A stretch of DNA of 64,000 bases from an uncultured Woeseiaceae bacterium. Its GTDB lineage: Bacteria; Pseudomonadota; Gammaproteobacteria; Steroidobacterales; Woeseiaceae. Positions 8,901-17,615 of the stretch are shown piece by piece (positions within the stretch are counted from its first letter, which is position 1; each line of letters opens with the position of its first letter). Made by a program: the position numbers and the translations under genes. Where the stretch lies: the NCBI GenBank assembly GCA_945788625.1, contig CALZMQ010000007.1, positions 16,145-80,144 of the forward strand. The letters run 5' to 3'. The notes beneath the pieces were generated by a model. The model was not told where the DNA came from, ran no database searches, and saw only the letters and a program-made list of their open reading frames with translations.

Positions 8901-9470
8901 TCAATTCGTCCATTTTTCGACGCGCGGCGCCGAGTAACGCTCGAATTGCTGGATCAGCCCTTTCGCAGTCACATCGCTCAACAACATCTTGCGATTTTCC
9001 GGGCGCAGGAAACCTTCCTCGCAGGCGTGGTCGAGGTATTTCAACAGGTTACCGAAATAATCGCCGACATTGAGCAGCCCACAGGGTTTGTCGTGAAACT
9101 GGAGTTGTCCCCAGGTAATGATCTCGATGATCTCCTCGAGCGTTCCAAAGCCACCCGGCAACGCCACGAAGCCGTCGGACAGCGCGGCCATCATCGTCTT
9201 GCGCGCGTGCATCGACGCAACGACGTGCAGTTCCGTCAGGCCCTGGTGGGCGATTTCCTTTTCGCAGAGCATCCTGGGAATAACGCCGTGGACTTTGCCA
9301 CCGCGCTCGAGGACGGCGTCCGCGATGATGCCCATGATGCCCTTGTCGGCGCCGCCGTAGACGAGTTCCAGTTCGTGGCGGACCAGCACGTCGGCAAGTG
9401 CGCGGGCCGCAATGGCATATAGCGGACGGGTACCTGTATTCGACCCGCAATAGACGCATATCCGCCGCAT
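8901..9470 (-). CDS. LOG family protein (TIGR00730 Rossmann fold nucleotide phosphoribohydrolase)
   Basis: At 189 residues this has the usual length of the family. The lysine-decarboxylase-like/LOG signature PGGFGTLEEIIEIITWGQL lies at about residues 105-123, and the glycine-rich nucleotide-binding start CVYCGSNTG near the N-terminus. Characterised members cleave nucleoside 5'-monophosphates, including cytokinin ribosides, to free base and ribose 5-phosphate. In this window, full of nucleotide salvage and degradation genes, a general nucleotide phosphoribohydrolase role fits better than hormone activation. The gene lies 16 bases downstream of the phosphoribosyltransferase gene on the same strand, so the two are probably co-transcribed. 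Confidence 0.93.
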   Translation of the reverse strand: MRRICVYCGSNTGTRPLYAIAARALADVLVRHELELVYGGADKGIMGIIADAVLERGGKVHGVIPRMLCEKEIAHQGLTELHVVASMHARKTMMAALSDGFVALPGGFGTLEEIIEIITWGQLQFHDKPCGLLNVGDYFGNLLKYLDHACEEGFLRPENRKMLLSDVTAKGLIQQFERYSAPRVEKWTN

Positions 9471-9486
9471 CGTGCGTCCCGGGTTG

Positions 9487-10059
9487 TCAGGCCGAGATGG
9501 CCTGCGCCTTGGCGTTCTGGACGATTCTGGCTATGTCCGGCCGGCGTTCCGCCAACTCGTCCGGCGTCAGCGCATCCAGCTCATGCGGAAACACCAGCCA
9601 TTCCGCCGTCTCGCGCAGAAAATAGTCCGGGACCAGATCCGTTTCGTTGCGGCTGGGCTTGAACCACGGCACGGCGATGCGGATATCTTCGGGCGTGTTG
9701 CCCCGTGCACGCCGCGCAAGCTCGCTGATTACTGCCGCAATGGTGTTGCCTGTGTCGAACACGTCGTCGACGATCAGTACCCTGTCGTCATGGCATATCT
9801 TCTTGACGATGTAGTTCAATCCGTGCACCGCGACGGCGCCGCGTGAGTCGACACCGACGTACGACGAGGTGCGGATGGCAATGTGGTCGGACTCGATGCC
9901 ACCGTAGGTCAGCACCTCCTGCACGGCCATGCCCACAGGCGTGCCGCCGCGCCAGATTGCAATGATCATCGTAGGTTCAAAACCGCTCTCGAGAATCTGA
10001 ACGCCGAGTTCGACCGAGTCTTCGAGGAGTTCCTGGGCGGAAAGTACGATTTTGTCCAT
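9487..10059 (-). CDS. Phosphoribosyltransferase (purine type)
   Basis: The protein is 190 residues from the ATG at 10059, where the conserved region MDKIVLSAQELL begins; a longer frame to 10161 would cover the divergent promoter region and carries no conserved sequence. The PRPP-binding loop is VLIVDDVFDTGNT, and a hood region IWRGGTPVGM lies near residue 35. It probably transfers a phosphoribosyl group to a purine base (hypoxanthine, guanine or xanthine). It is divergent from a paralogue at 10145 that shares the same blocks, including the sequence DHIAIRTS. Upstream purines of -10 to -4 (AAGAGA) serve as a weak ribosome binding site. Confidence 0.9.
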   Translation of the reverse strand: MDKIVLSAQELLEDSVELGVQILESGFEPTMIIAIWRGGTPVGMAVQEVLTYGGIESDHIAIRTSSYVGVDSRGAVAVHGLNYIVKKICHDDRVLIVDDVFDTGNTIAAVISELARRARGNTPEDIRIAVPWFKPSRNETDLVPDYFLRETAEWLVFPHELDALTPDELAERRPDIARIVQNAKAQAISA

Positions 10060-10144
10060 TGCTATTCTCTTGATCGCAGGCTGACGGCTGTCGTTATAAT
10101 GCAGACCTTCGATTCTAGCGCAGCCCAGCCCAGGAACAACAATA

Positions 10145-10747
10145 ATGAACGAGCGATTCATAGCGGCGAACGATCTGCTCCGGGACTCGTTCCAACTCGC
10201 GGCCGATATCTTCGAGGCTGGCTTCCAGCCGGACTTCCTCGTAGGACTGTGGCGAGGCGGCAGCGCTGTCGGTATCGCAGTGCAGGAAGGACTCGACTAC
10301 TTCGGCGTCAAGACGGATCACATCGCAATCCGAACCTCTTACTCGGGCGCGCCGCGATACACCCAGATGGTCAACACGGCCGAATCGATTCGCGTGCACG
10401 GTATGCAATACCTGCTCGAGAAAATTTGCGCACATCACTCGCTGCTCATCGTCGATGACGTTTACAGCTCGGGATCCAGCGTCAACGCCGTCATCGATCA
10501 GCTCACGAAGAAGACCCGGCGCAATCTGCCGCAGGACATTCGAGTGGCAACGGTGTGGTATCGACCGACCGACAAGACACTTCGAACGCCGGAGTATTTC
10601 GTTCACCAGACATCGGACTGGCTGGTCCTGCCCTACGAGTTGTCGGGGTTCTCAATCGATGAGCTGCGCGAAAATCGGCCGGAAATGACCGGGCTGCTGA
10701 ATCGACTGGAGCCGTTCGTCAAAACGGACGGCAGTCCTTCGTCCTGA
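10145..10747 (+). CDS. Phosphoribosyltransferase paralogue
   Basis: A 200-residue protein related to the divergent gene at 9487-10059. Shared blocks include a WRGGSAVGIAVQEGLDYF-type hood segment and the DHIAIRTSYSG segment. The PRPP loop reads LLIVDDVYSSGSSV, where the usual DTGxT has become SSGSS. That change may alter PRPP or base specificity. The start ATG lies 85 bases from the other gene's start, so the two promoters share this short gap. The role is probably purine or related base salvage, with specificity different from its partner. Which base each accepts cannot be read from sequence. Confidence 0.88.
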   Translation: MNERFIAANDLLRDSFQLAADIFEAGFQPDFLVGLWRGGSAVGIAVQEGLDYFGVKTDHIAIRTSYSGAPRYTQMVNTAESIRVHGMQYLLEKICAHHSLLIVDDVYSSGSSVNAVIDQLTKKTRRNLPQDIRVATVWYRPTDKTLRTPEYFVHQTSDWLVLPYELSGFSIDELRENRPEMTGLLNRLEPFVKTDGSPSS

Positions 10748-10859
10748 CCGACTGCGGCCAATTCCCCGGCTTTGTTTCGGTTTACCGAGACTTGCGATCG
10801 CGCGAAGCGTCCCAAGCTCGGACCTGTTCTTCAGCTTAGTCGCCGGGCAAGGAAACGAC

Positions 10860-11297
10860 ATGCAAGACCTACCCCATCATTACGCGGTTTCCGCCAGTGC
10901 GGCTACGACAAGCCACATCACACTTTCCAGTGACGGCCTTGCGGATCTCGAGACCGCGGGGCCGGCCGAGTTCGGCGGTCCCGGCGACGTCTGGTCACCC
11001 GAGACCCTGCTGGTCGGCGCCGTTGCCGACTGCCTCATATTGTCGTTTCGCGCGATAGCTCGAGCGTCGCGATTCGACTGGCAATCCCTCACCTGCGACG
11101 CCGAAGGCGTGCTCGACAAGGTGGACCGTGTGACACAGTTCACGCGCTTCGACCTGAAGGCTGTCCTGACGGTGCCCGAGGGCGCCGATCGAGACAAAGC
11201 GCGACGATTGTTGGAAAAAGCGGAGCGAAGCTGCCTGATCACGAATTCCATGAGAGCCGAATCGCACCTCCAGGCGGAAGTCCGGTTCGGCGATTGA
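10860..11297 (+). CDS. OsmC family thiol peroxidase-like protein
   Basis: A 145-residue OsmC/Ohr-fold protein. It contains the family segment SPETLLVGAVADCLILSF with the peroxidatic-type Cys60, and a second cysteine in ERSCLITNSM near residue 128, the two positions that form the redox pair in OsmC and Ohr. It should reduce organic hydroperoxides in the cytoplasm. A second, distinct OsmC protein is encoded at 56098. The gene is monocistronic, with its end seven bases from the end of the convergent DUF6502 gene. Confidence 0.92.
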   Translation: MQDLPHHYAVSASAATTSHITLSSDGLADLETAGPAEFGGPGDVWSPETLLVGAVADCLILSFRAIARASRFDWQSLTCDAEGVLDKVDRVTQFTRFDLKAVLTVPEGADRDKARRLLEKAERSCLITNSMRAESHLQAEVRFGD

Positions 11298-11303
11298 GGC
11301 TGC

Positions 11304-12128
11304 TTACTGCTCGTTGACGTCCAGGCCTTCGGTGTAGAAGACGCCGGCCGAGACGGTCACCATGGGTGCATCCCGACCTTCGCCGTTGTGCAGGGTCGCG
11401 TACGATTCCAGCAGATCGGCGATATTGGTGGTCGCCGCACGCAGCCTCACGGAGACCAGCTTGCGCACGCGATCGACGTCGGTCTTTCGAATCGCCGAGT
11501 GACGGACGTTCTCGAGCGGCCAGCGATCGTCGTCTTTGTAGACAGACTCGTTGTGAGCCAATGCGGCAAGCAGCGGAAACGGACCGGCTCTCAGCTGGTT
11601 CGCCATTTCCTTTTCGGCCCGCATCGCATCTTCGTCTGGCGGATTCAGCCGAATCATCTCACCACTGATTTCAACTGCGCGTATACGCTGCAATTCCTTA
11701 CGCATGGCACCCTCCGGGATGTCGCCGGCAAACTGCCTGACGAGCGACTGGAACGACGCGCGCTTGCCAAACAGGGGCAGCAAGGCAGGCTGACCGTTTT
11801 CGTCGAGGAACTCGTCGTTCGAACACCAACCCGCGATGACCTCTTTTACAGGCGTCGTGCGATCGGTTTCCGCCCCTTTGCCTGCTTCGATCCTGGCGCG
11901 GACCCGGCTGATGTCCTTGCGCGTCAGACCGGTCATCGCGGCTATACGCGACACGTTTGTCGGTCGGCCGTGAACGCCGTAATCTTCGGATGCGACGGTT
12001 ACGAAAGCTGATTTCGACAGCTCGGAATATTCCCTGTATCCCCGACCGAAACGCAGAAACAGGCGCGCCAGCGGTTGGAGAATTATCAGGAAGGTCTTAT
12101 TGAGATTGTTATTGTTTTCGGTGTGCAT
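11304..12128 (-). CDS. DUF6502 family protein
   Basis: A protein of about 274 residues from the ATG at 12128 (MHTENNNN); in-frame ATGs upstream at 12167 and 12203 add residues without conserved features. It matches the DUF6502 pattern: an N-terminal helix PLARLFLRFGRGYREYSEL, then a winged-helix-like segment (NVSRIAAMTGLTRKDISRVRARIEAG) that resembles a DNA-binding helix-turn-helix, then a conserved middle (LLPLFGKRASFQSLVRQFAGDIPEG). The function of the family is unknown; a regulator is plausible. It lies 123 bases downstream of guaD on the same strand. Confidence 0.85.
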   Translation of the reverse strand: MHTENNNNLNKTFLIILQPLARLFLRFGRGYREYSELSKSAFVTVASEDYGVHGRPTNVSRIAAMTGLTRKDISRVRARIEAGKGAETDRTTPVKEVIAGWCSNDEFLDENGQPALLPLFGKRASFQSLVRQFAGDIPEGAMRKELQRIRAVEISGEMIRLNPPDEDAMRAEKEMANQLRAGPFPLLAALAHNESVYKDDDRWPLENVRHSAIRKTDVDRVRKLVSVRLRAATTNIADLLESYATLHNGEGRDAPMVTVSAGVFYTEGLDVNEQ

Positions 12129-12251
12129 ATGCGCAGGAATATAAGACCAAAAAACACGGTCCGCCATCGATAAAGCCAAAAAGGGAAAAATCGACCGTTT
12201 CATCTGAAACCGGAAATAGCGAGAGACGTGCTTCGCTCTCTCTTCGGAGGC

Positions 12252-13556
12252 CTACCGCTGCCCTTTCTGTTGCTTGCCGCGAACAAAAGTCGCAGCGACG
12301 TTGCGGTCATCCGCGAGCGTCAGCAACGCGAACAATTCTTCCTCGATTGTCGTCGTTGCCGCGGTACGACGCGCTGTCAAATTGGTGCCGTCCGGATCGA
12401 GCACAATGAAGTCCGCTTCTTTGCCCGGCAGAAAATTACCAATCTTATCATCAAGATATAAAGCTTCGGCGGCACCCAGGGTCGCCAGGTACAACGCCCG
12501 TGTCGCTGGCAAAGTGTGTTGCTGCAAGTGTAAGACCTTGTAAGCCTCCGCCGCCGTCCTGAGCATCGAGAGACTCGTTCCGCCACCGACATCGGTGCCC
12601 AGACCGCACTTCACACCGGCATCATGCATTGCGGCAAGATCGAACAAACCACTGCCGAGGAACAGATTCGAGCTCGGACAAAAGGCGGCTGAGCCACCTT
12701 TTTTACCCATCCATATACGGTCTGTTTTATCCATATGCAGACAGTGCGCAAATACTGCGCGTTCCCGCAACAGGCCGAACCGATCGTAGACTCCGAGGTA
12801 GCTTTTGCTCGACGGAAACTGCCTGGCTATCTGCTCGACTTCGTCCAGGTTTTCGGCGAGATGTGTGTGAATCCAGACGTCCGGATACTCGCCGGCCAGC
12901 CTGCCAGCCGCGGCGAGCTGCTGCTCGGTCGAGGTAAGTGCGAAGCGCGGTGTGATGGCGTATCCGAGCCGGCCCTTGCCGTGCCATTTCTCGATGAGTG
13001 CCTTGCTGTCGGTATAGGCGGACTCTGCATCGTCCTGCAATTCGACCGGGCAATTGCTATCCATCAGCACCTTGCCGGCAATCAGGCGCATGTCCCGCAG
13101 CTGTGCCGCTTCGAAGATGGCATCGGCCGAGTGCGGATGAACGGTACCGAATACGAGCGCCGTGGTTGTACCGTTGTTCAGCAGTTCATTGACGAATATC
13201 GACGCTACCTCGCGCGCATACTCCGGGTCGGCGAAACGCAGCTCCGCCGGGTACGCGTAGCGATGCAGCCAGTCGAGCAATTGCTTGCCATAGGAGGCGA
13301 TGATGTCTAGTTGGGGAAAGTGTACGTGGCAATCGATGAACCCCGGTACAATGAGCTTGCCTGGATACTCGGTGACCGATACATCCTCTGCGAGAGCCGG
13401 GAGCAGGGACTCGGCGTGGCCGGCTTCAAGGACGTTGCCGTCATCGACCAGCAGCAGTCCGTCTTCGAAGTATTCATACGCGGACGGAAGCGACTCCTCG
13501 CCCGGATCCGACAGGCAGTGCAGTATCGATGCTCGGAACGCCTGGCGCATATGCAT
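12252..13556 (-). CDS. guaD: Guanine deaminase
   Basis: The 434-residue length fits bacterial GuaD. The amidohydrolase metal motif PGFIDCHVHFPQ is at about residues 70-81, followed by the guanine deaminase hallmark KQLLDWLHRYAYPAE. Further metal ligands lie in IHTHLAEN and AHCLHM, and the catalytic aspartate in GLGTDVGGGTS. It hydrolyses guanine to xanthine and ammonia, so it feeds xanthine dehydrogenase encoded in the same operon. The ATG at 13556 follows the allA stop with no gap. It is the last gene of the purine-degrading operon. Confidence 0.96.
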   Translation of the reverse strand: MHMRQAFRASILHCLSDPGEESLPSAYEYFEDGLLLVDDGNVLEAGHAESLLPALAEDVSVTEYPGKLIVPGFIDCHVHFPQLDIIASYGKQLLDWLHRYAYPAELRFADPEYAREVASIFVNELLNNGTTTALVFGTVHPHSADAIFEAAQLRDMRLIAGKVLMDSNCPVELQDDAESAYTDSKALIEKWHGKGRLGYAITPRFALTSTEQQLAAAGRLAGEYPDVWIHTHLAENLDEVEQIARQFPSSKSYLGVYDRFGLLRERAVFAHCLHMDKTDRIWMGKKGGSAAFCPSSNLFLGSGLFDLAAMHDAGVKCGLGTDVGGGTSLSMLRTAAEAYKVLHLQQHTLPATRALYLATLGAAEALYLDDKIGNFLPGKEADFIVLDPDGTNLTARRTAATTTIEEELFALLTLADDRNVAATFVRGKQQKGQR

Positions 13557-14066
13557 TCAAACGTCCTCGAGCATCACGACGTCGTCCAGGCTGAACTGCT
13601 CGCAGTTCGCCTCCGCGCCGCCGCGATCGACGACCAGGAATTCCTGGCCGGCGTCGAATGCGATCAGCGGCATGTGCCAGGTGCCGCGGTGATAGTTGAT
13701 TCCCTGCCTGCCGTTGGTCACGAACGCACGCAAGTCCCCGGTGTCGACCGATTCGCCCGGCGGCGCAACAACGATAACCATCCTGCAGGGCTTCAGCGGC
13801 ACGAACGCCTGGCTGCCGAGCGGATGCCGCTCAACCATGTCGACACGCAATGGCAAGGCCGTCGGCGTGCGGCACCGGGCGACGCTCATCGCGATGTGGC
13901 CTCCCGCGGCGATATCGACGTCGCAGAGATCGTCGAAGCGCTCGAAACGAGCTTCGTTCATCGCGGCGGAACGTCGCGCGGATGCCTCGATGACGTCGCC
14001 ATAAGCCCGAAAGCGCTCGATGGTCAGCGGTTCCGGGCGCAGCGAAATGGCGCCGCGGTCAGCCAT
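13557..14066 (-). CDS. allA: Ureidoglycolate lyase
   Basis: A 169-residue protein of the AllA family. The core includes PLGSQAFVPL and the beta-barrel segment GINYHRGTWHMPL, with the histidines that form the active site pocket, and the closing DRGGAEANCEQF. It splits ureidoglycolate into glyoxylate and urea, the last step of this ten-gene pathway. It overlaps the end of the allantoicase gene by eight bases and is followed at once by guaD, so it is translationally coupled. No urease is encoded in the window, so the urea formed must be used elsewhere or excreted. Confidence 0.95.
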   Translation of the reverse strand: MADRGAISLRPEPLTIERFRAYGDVIEASARRSAAMNEARFERFDDLCDVDIAAGGHIAMSVARCRTPTALPLRVDMVERHPLGSQAFVPLKPCRMVIVVAPPGESVDTGDLRAFVTNGRQGINYHRGTWHMPLIAFDAGQEFLVVDRGGAEANCEQFSLDDVVMLEDV

Positions 14067-15027
14067 GCACCTGCCCGAACAGCCGTATGCGGCTCACGCC
14101 GCCGTCGGGGTATATCGATACTCGCACGTGGCTTACGGCACCGATGAGTTCGAGGCTCTCGTCAAAATAGTGTTGCTGATCCATCTTGAGTTTCGCCTCG
14201 GGCAGCAGCGTCCGCCATTTCGGCGAGTCGGCACCGGCCTCGTCGTCGCTGTCGAACATTGCGCCCTCGATTGAAACGCGATCCGGGTAATTACCTTTGA
14301 AATGCGCGGTATCGACTTCCGCACGTTCGATGACGCCGGGGCGACCCAGCGCGATGATGACCCAGTCGTTGCCGGGCCCGCGGCGCCGCGCCGTTTCCCA
14401 GCCATCGCCCATGTTCATGCCCCGGCCCGGGGCCGTGAGGTTGTGCATACTGCCGTAGTGCTCGTCGCTGCAGGCGATGGCACGGCCGCCGTGTTCGACG
14501 GCCGCGAGATCGACGAAGCCGTCGACGTCTGTGAAATCGGCCCGGATCTCGCCGAAGATTCGCAGCCTGGCTACGCCGCCGTCGGGATAAATATGCAGGC
14601 GTACGTGTGACCAGACGCGATCGTCGCCCGCATCGAGGAAATGGTGCGAGTTGCCGGTGAGGACTGTCTTAGGGATAAGCTCGACCCAGCCGTCCTCCGG
14701 CACGTCGGCGTCGCTGCTGCACGCCTCGATCGAAGCTTCAGGCGGGAAATTTCCCGTGAAGTGGCTGGTATCCACATCGAATCCGTGAATCACGCCGTGC
14801 ACACCGAGGCGTATTACGCAGTAGTCGTGACCGCCCCCCCTGCGACGACGGCTTTCCCAGCCGTCCATCCACTTGCCGTGGTCGTCATACTTGTCTGCCA
14901 GGAACACCGGCTCGGCGGGATCGATGAGCCGCTCTTTCGCCGCGAAGAAGTCGTCCGTCGCGTAGGTCACGCGAGTCCCGAGTCGCGGTTGCTCCAGTTG
15001 AATCCACTTGCTGGTCGAACGTGTCAT
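14059..15027 (-). CDS. alc: Allantoicase
   Basis: A 322-residue protein made of two related beta-sandwich repeats, as in all allantoicases. The repeat hallmarks are WESRRRRGGGHDYCVIRLG in the first half and WETARRRGPGNDWVIIALG in the second, each followed by HF-x-GN-x-P (HFTGNFPPE and HFKGNYPD). It converts allantoate to ureidoglycolate and urea. It starts within the uraD stop (ATGA at 15024-15027) and its end overlaps allA. This makes the ureide branch the allantoicase/AllA type rather than the ammonia-releasing AllC route. Confidence 0.97.
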   Translation of the reverse strand: MTRSTSKWIQLEQPRLGTRVTYATDDFFAAKERLIDPAEPVFLADKYDDHGKWMDGWESRRRRGGGHDYCVIRLGVHGVIHGFDVDTSHFTGNFPPEASIEACSSDADVPEDGWVELIPKTVLTGNSHHFLDAGDDRVWSHVRLHIYPDGGVARLRIFGEIRADFTDVDGFVDLAAVEHGGRAIACSDEHYGSMHNLTAPGRGMNMGDGWETARRRGPGNDWVIIALGRPGVIERAEVDTAHFKGNYPDRVSIEGAMFDSDDEAGADSPKWRTLLPEAKLKMDQQHYFDESLELIGAVSHVRVSIYPDGGVSRIRLFGQVHG

Positions 15028-15515
15028 GTCGTCACCCTCATGGCAGCAAGGCGCAGGCTCGCGATCTTGTGGATCTCGGCAAGCGCTGTTTCGAATTCGA
15101 GATCGCGATCATTGTCCAGGCGGGCGGCAAAGGCGTCGAGGATTTCGGCACGGCTGCTGCCGCGGACGGCCATTACGAATGGAAAACCGAATTTGTCCCG
15201 GTAGGCGGCATTGAGCGCCTGGAATCGCTCGAACTCCGATGGTGAGCATCGATCCAGTCCCGCGCTGGCCTGCTCTTCCGAGGAGTCTTCCGTCAATTCG
15301 CCGGCAGACCCGGCTTTGACCGCAAGATCCGGGTGCGCACGAATCAGCTCCAACTGCTGTTCCCTGGACGCATTGTCAACGCAGTCGGCCATGAGCGCGG
15401 CCAGCCGTTCGACATCATCGATGTCCGCGGCCAGCGGGGCGACTCGCTCCGCCACCCACGGTGAGTGCTCGTAGACGGCGGCGTACCGCGCAACGAAGTC
15501 GTCTATTGCAGTCAT
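15024..15515 (-). CDS. uraD: OHCU decarboxylase
   Basis: A 163-residue protein from the ATG at 15515 (MTAIDDFVARY), which overlaps the puuE stop as ATGA. The family markers are HSPWVAERV near residue 20, IRAHPDLA with the catalytic-type histidine near 72, the SSEEQASAGL loop and the FGFPFVMAVRG segment near 125. It decarboxylates 2-oxo-4-hydroxy-4-carboxy-5-ureidoimidazoline to S-allantoin and works directly after UraH. A longer upstream frame is only puuE read in another phase. Confidence 0.95.
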   Translation of the reverse strand: MTAIDDFVARYAAVYEHSPWVAERVAPLAADIDDVERLAALMADCVDNASREQQLELIRAHPDLAVKAGSAGELTEDSSEEQASAGLDRCSPSEFERFQALNAAYRDKFGFPFVMAVRGSSRAEILDAFAARLDNDRDLEFETALAEIHKIASLRLAAMRVTT

Positions 15516-16423
15516 GTCGGCGCCCCCGCGGGATGCCGCTCGCGCCAGTGTTCTGCGATGTCGAGACGCGTCGCCACCCAGGCATCGCCATGCGATGCAA
15601 CGTAGTCGAGAAATTTCGCGACGGCCGCTGTTCTGCCGGGGCGACCGGCAAGGCGGCAATGCAGCCCGACAGACATCATGCGACCACCCTCGGCGTGCAG
15701 GACATCGAAGGTGTCCTTCAGGTAGTCGCAGAATTGCTGCCCGCAATTGAAGCCCTGCGCCGTGGCAAAGCGCATGTCGTTGGCATCGAGTGTATACGGA
15801 ACCATCAGCTGTGGTGTCTCGAACGATAGGTCCCAGTAAGGCAGATCGTCAGCGTAGCTATCGGCGCTGTAGACGAAATTGCCCTCCTCCGCAGCAAGGC
15901 GATGGCTGTTGGGGCTGCACCGGCCGAGATACCAGCCACGCGGCCGCGACCCCGTCACCGCCTCGTGTATCCGAACGGCCTCGACAAGGTGCGCTCTCTC
16001 GGTTGCCTCGTCGACGAACTGGTAGTCGATCCAGCGGTAGCCATGGCTTGCGATTTCCCAGTCGGCGGCCCGCATGGCCGCAACGGCATCCGGGTTGCGC
16101 TCGAGCGCCATCGCGACCCCGAACACGGTAACCAGCATGCCGCGTTGCGTGAATTCGCGGTGCAACCGCCAGAATCCCGCGCGCGAGCCGTACTCGTACA
16201 ACGACTCCATGTTCATATGCCTTTGTCCGGCATACGCTTCGGCACCGACGATCTCCGACAGAAACGCCTCGGATGCAGCATCGCCGTGCAAAACGCAGTT
16301 TTCCCCGCCTTCTTCGTAGTTGATGACGAACTGGACCGCCGTGCGTGCCGCGCATGGCCAGTCCGCTGCGGGCGGATGTTGCCCGTAGCCGCGCATGTCC
16401 CTGGGATATTCCTCGCCCGCCAT
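15512..16423 (-). CDS. puuE: Allantoinase PuuE (polysaccharide deacetylase-like)
   Basis: A 303-residue cytoplasmic protein of the NodB-like deacetylase fold, not the amidohydrolase AllB type. Markers are the N-terminal RDMRGYGQHPP, the FVINYEEGGE strand with acidic metal site, and EIASHGYRWIDYQ, where the SHGYR histidine matches the PuuE active site. It hydrolyses allantoin to allantoate without a bound metal in characterised members. The gene starts directly behind puuD and overlaps uraD by four bases. Adding PuuE explains how the operon manages without AllB. Confidence 0.95.
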   Translation of the reverse strand: MAGEEYPRDMRGYGQHPPAADWPCAARTAVQFVINYEEGGENCVLHGDAASEAFLSEIVGAEAYAGQRHMNMESLYEYGSRAGFWRLHREFTQRGMLVTVFGVAMALERNPDAVAAMRAADWEIASHGYRWIDYQFVDEATERAHLVEAVRIHEAVTGSRPRGWYLGRCSPNSHRLAAEEGNFVYSADSYADDLPYWDLSFETPQLMVPYTLDANDMRFATAQGFNCGQQFCDYLKDTFDVLHAEGGRMMSVGLHCRLAGRPGRTAAVAKFLDYVASHGDAWVATRLDIAEHWRERHPAGAPT

Positions 16424-17614
16424 CTATTTCCCCTGCAGCGCCTGGTACCAACGGTCGATGATCTGCCGTTCGGCGTCGGTCATCGCAGTCAGGTTACCGA
16501 TTGGCATAACGCGCGTCACGACGGTTTGCTGATGAATCCTTGCCGCCTCGGCGACGATCTGCTCATCGGTATCGAGCACGACGCCGAGCGGGGCCGTCGG
16601 AAAAGCCGGGTGAACGGGCGCCGCGGAATGGCAAGTCGTGCATCGCGCATGCACGACGTTACGCACCTGGTCGAAGCTGGCCGGTGCACCTACGGTCGCG
16701 GCCGGGCGCGGCGAGATAGCCAGGGCGATCGCCGCGAGCAACAGCACAGCGAGCACGGCCGGCACCGGCGAAGCTTTGCCACGACCGTGACGCGCGACGA
16801 AGTAAACACGAATCAGTGCACCGGCCAGCGAGATGCCGACGAGGATTGCCCAGTTGTACGAGTGGCTGTAGGTCACGGCGAAATGATTGCTCGTCATGAC
16901 GAATAGCACCGGCAGCGTAAAGTAGGTGTTGTGCACGGAGCGCTGTTTTGCGTGTAAGCCGGGTGCCGAATCGGGCGTCTCCCCACGCGATGCCGCGTCG
17001 ACCATCTGCTGCTGCCCGGGGATGATAACGAAGAACACGTTGGCAACCATGATCGTGCCGAGCACGGCGCCGAAATGGATGTACGCGCCACGGCCGCCGA
17101 ACAGCTGGCACAAACTCCACGCGAGAACGCTGCTGAGCAGCAACAGGACGACGCCGAATACGCGGCTGTCGCGCGCAAGCGGCGACTTGCACAACAGGTC
17201 GTAGATAAACCACCCGCCGACGATGTAAGCGATCGCTATGCCGACCGCGGCGATGGGCGAGAGGTCGGCCACCGATGCATCGACCAGGTAGACCTCGGCC
17301 CCGTACCAGTAGACGAGCGCCAGCAGGGCCATGCCGGACCACCATGTCGAGTACGCCTCCCATTTGAACCAGTGCAAGCGCTCAGGCACGGCCGGCGGCG
17401 CCAGCCGGTACTTTTGCGCGTGATAGAACCCACCTCCATGCAGGGACCAGACCTCCCCGCCGACACCCCTTGCGTCGTCGTCGGGATCCTGGGGCGGCTC
17501 CAGGTGATTGTCGAGCCAGATGAAATAAAACGATGCACCGATCCACGCGATACCCGTTATGACGTGCACCCAGCGAATCAGCAGGTTGAGCCAGTCGGCT
17601 ACGTAGGCATCCAT
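16424..17614 (-). CDS. puuD: Urate hydroxylase PuuD (membrane protein with cytochrome c domain)
   Basis: A 396-residue protein with about eight membrane helices over residues 10-290 and a C-terminal periplasmic cytochrome c domain. The haem motif CTTCH lies near residue 330 with a downstream methionine ligand candidate in RVMPIG. The N-terminal HVITGIAWIGASFYFIWLD is the conserved start of the family. Known PuuD proteins oxidise urate to 5-hydroxyisourate and pass electrons to the respiratory chain, so no hydrogen peroxide is made. There is no soluble uricase or HpxO in the window, which makes this the urate-oxidising step. It lies between xdhC and puuE. Confidence 0.95.
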   Translation of the reverse strand: MDAYVADWLNLLIRWVHVITGIAWIGASFYFIWLDNHLEPPQDPDDDARGVGGEVWSLHGGGFYHAQKYRLAPPAVPERLHWFKWEAYSTWWSGMALLALVYWYGAEVYLVDASVADLSPIAAVGIAIAYIVGGWFIYDLLCKSPLARDSRVFGVVLLLLSSVLAWSLCQLFGGRGAYIHFGAVLGTIMVANVFFVIIPGQQQMVDAASRGETPDSAPGLHAKQRSVHNTYFTLPVLFVMTSNHFAVTYSHSYNWAILVGISLAGALIRVYFVARHGRGKASPVPAVLAVLLLAAIALAISPRPAATVGAPASFDQVRNVVHARCTTCHSAAPVHPAFPTAPLGVVLDTDEQIVAEAARIHQQTVVTRVMPIGNLTAMTDAERQIIDRWYQALQGK

Positions 17615-17615
17615 A

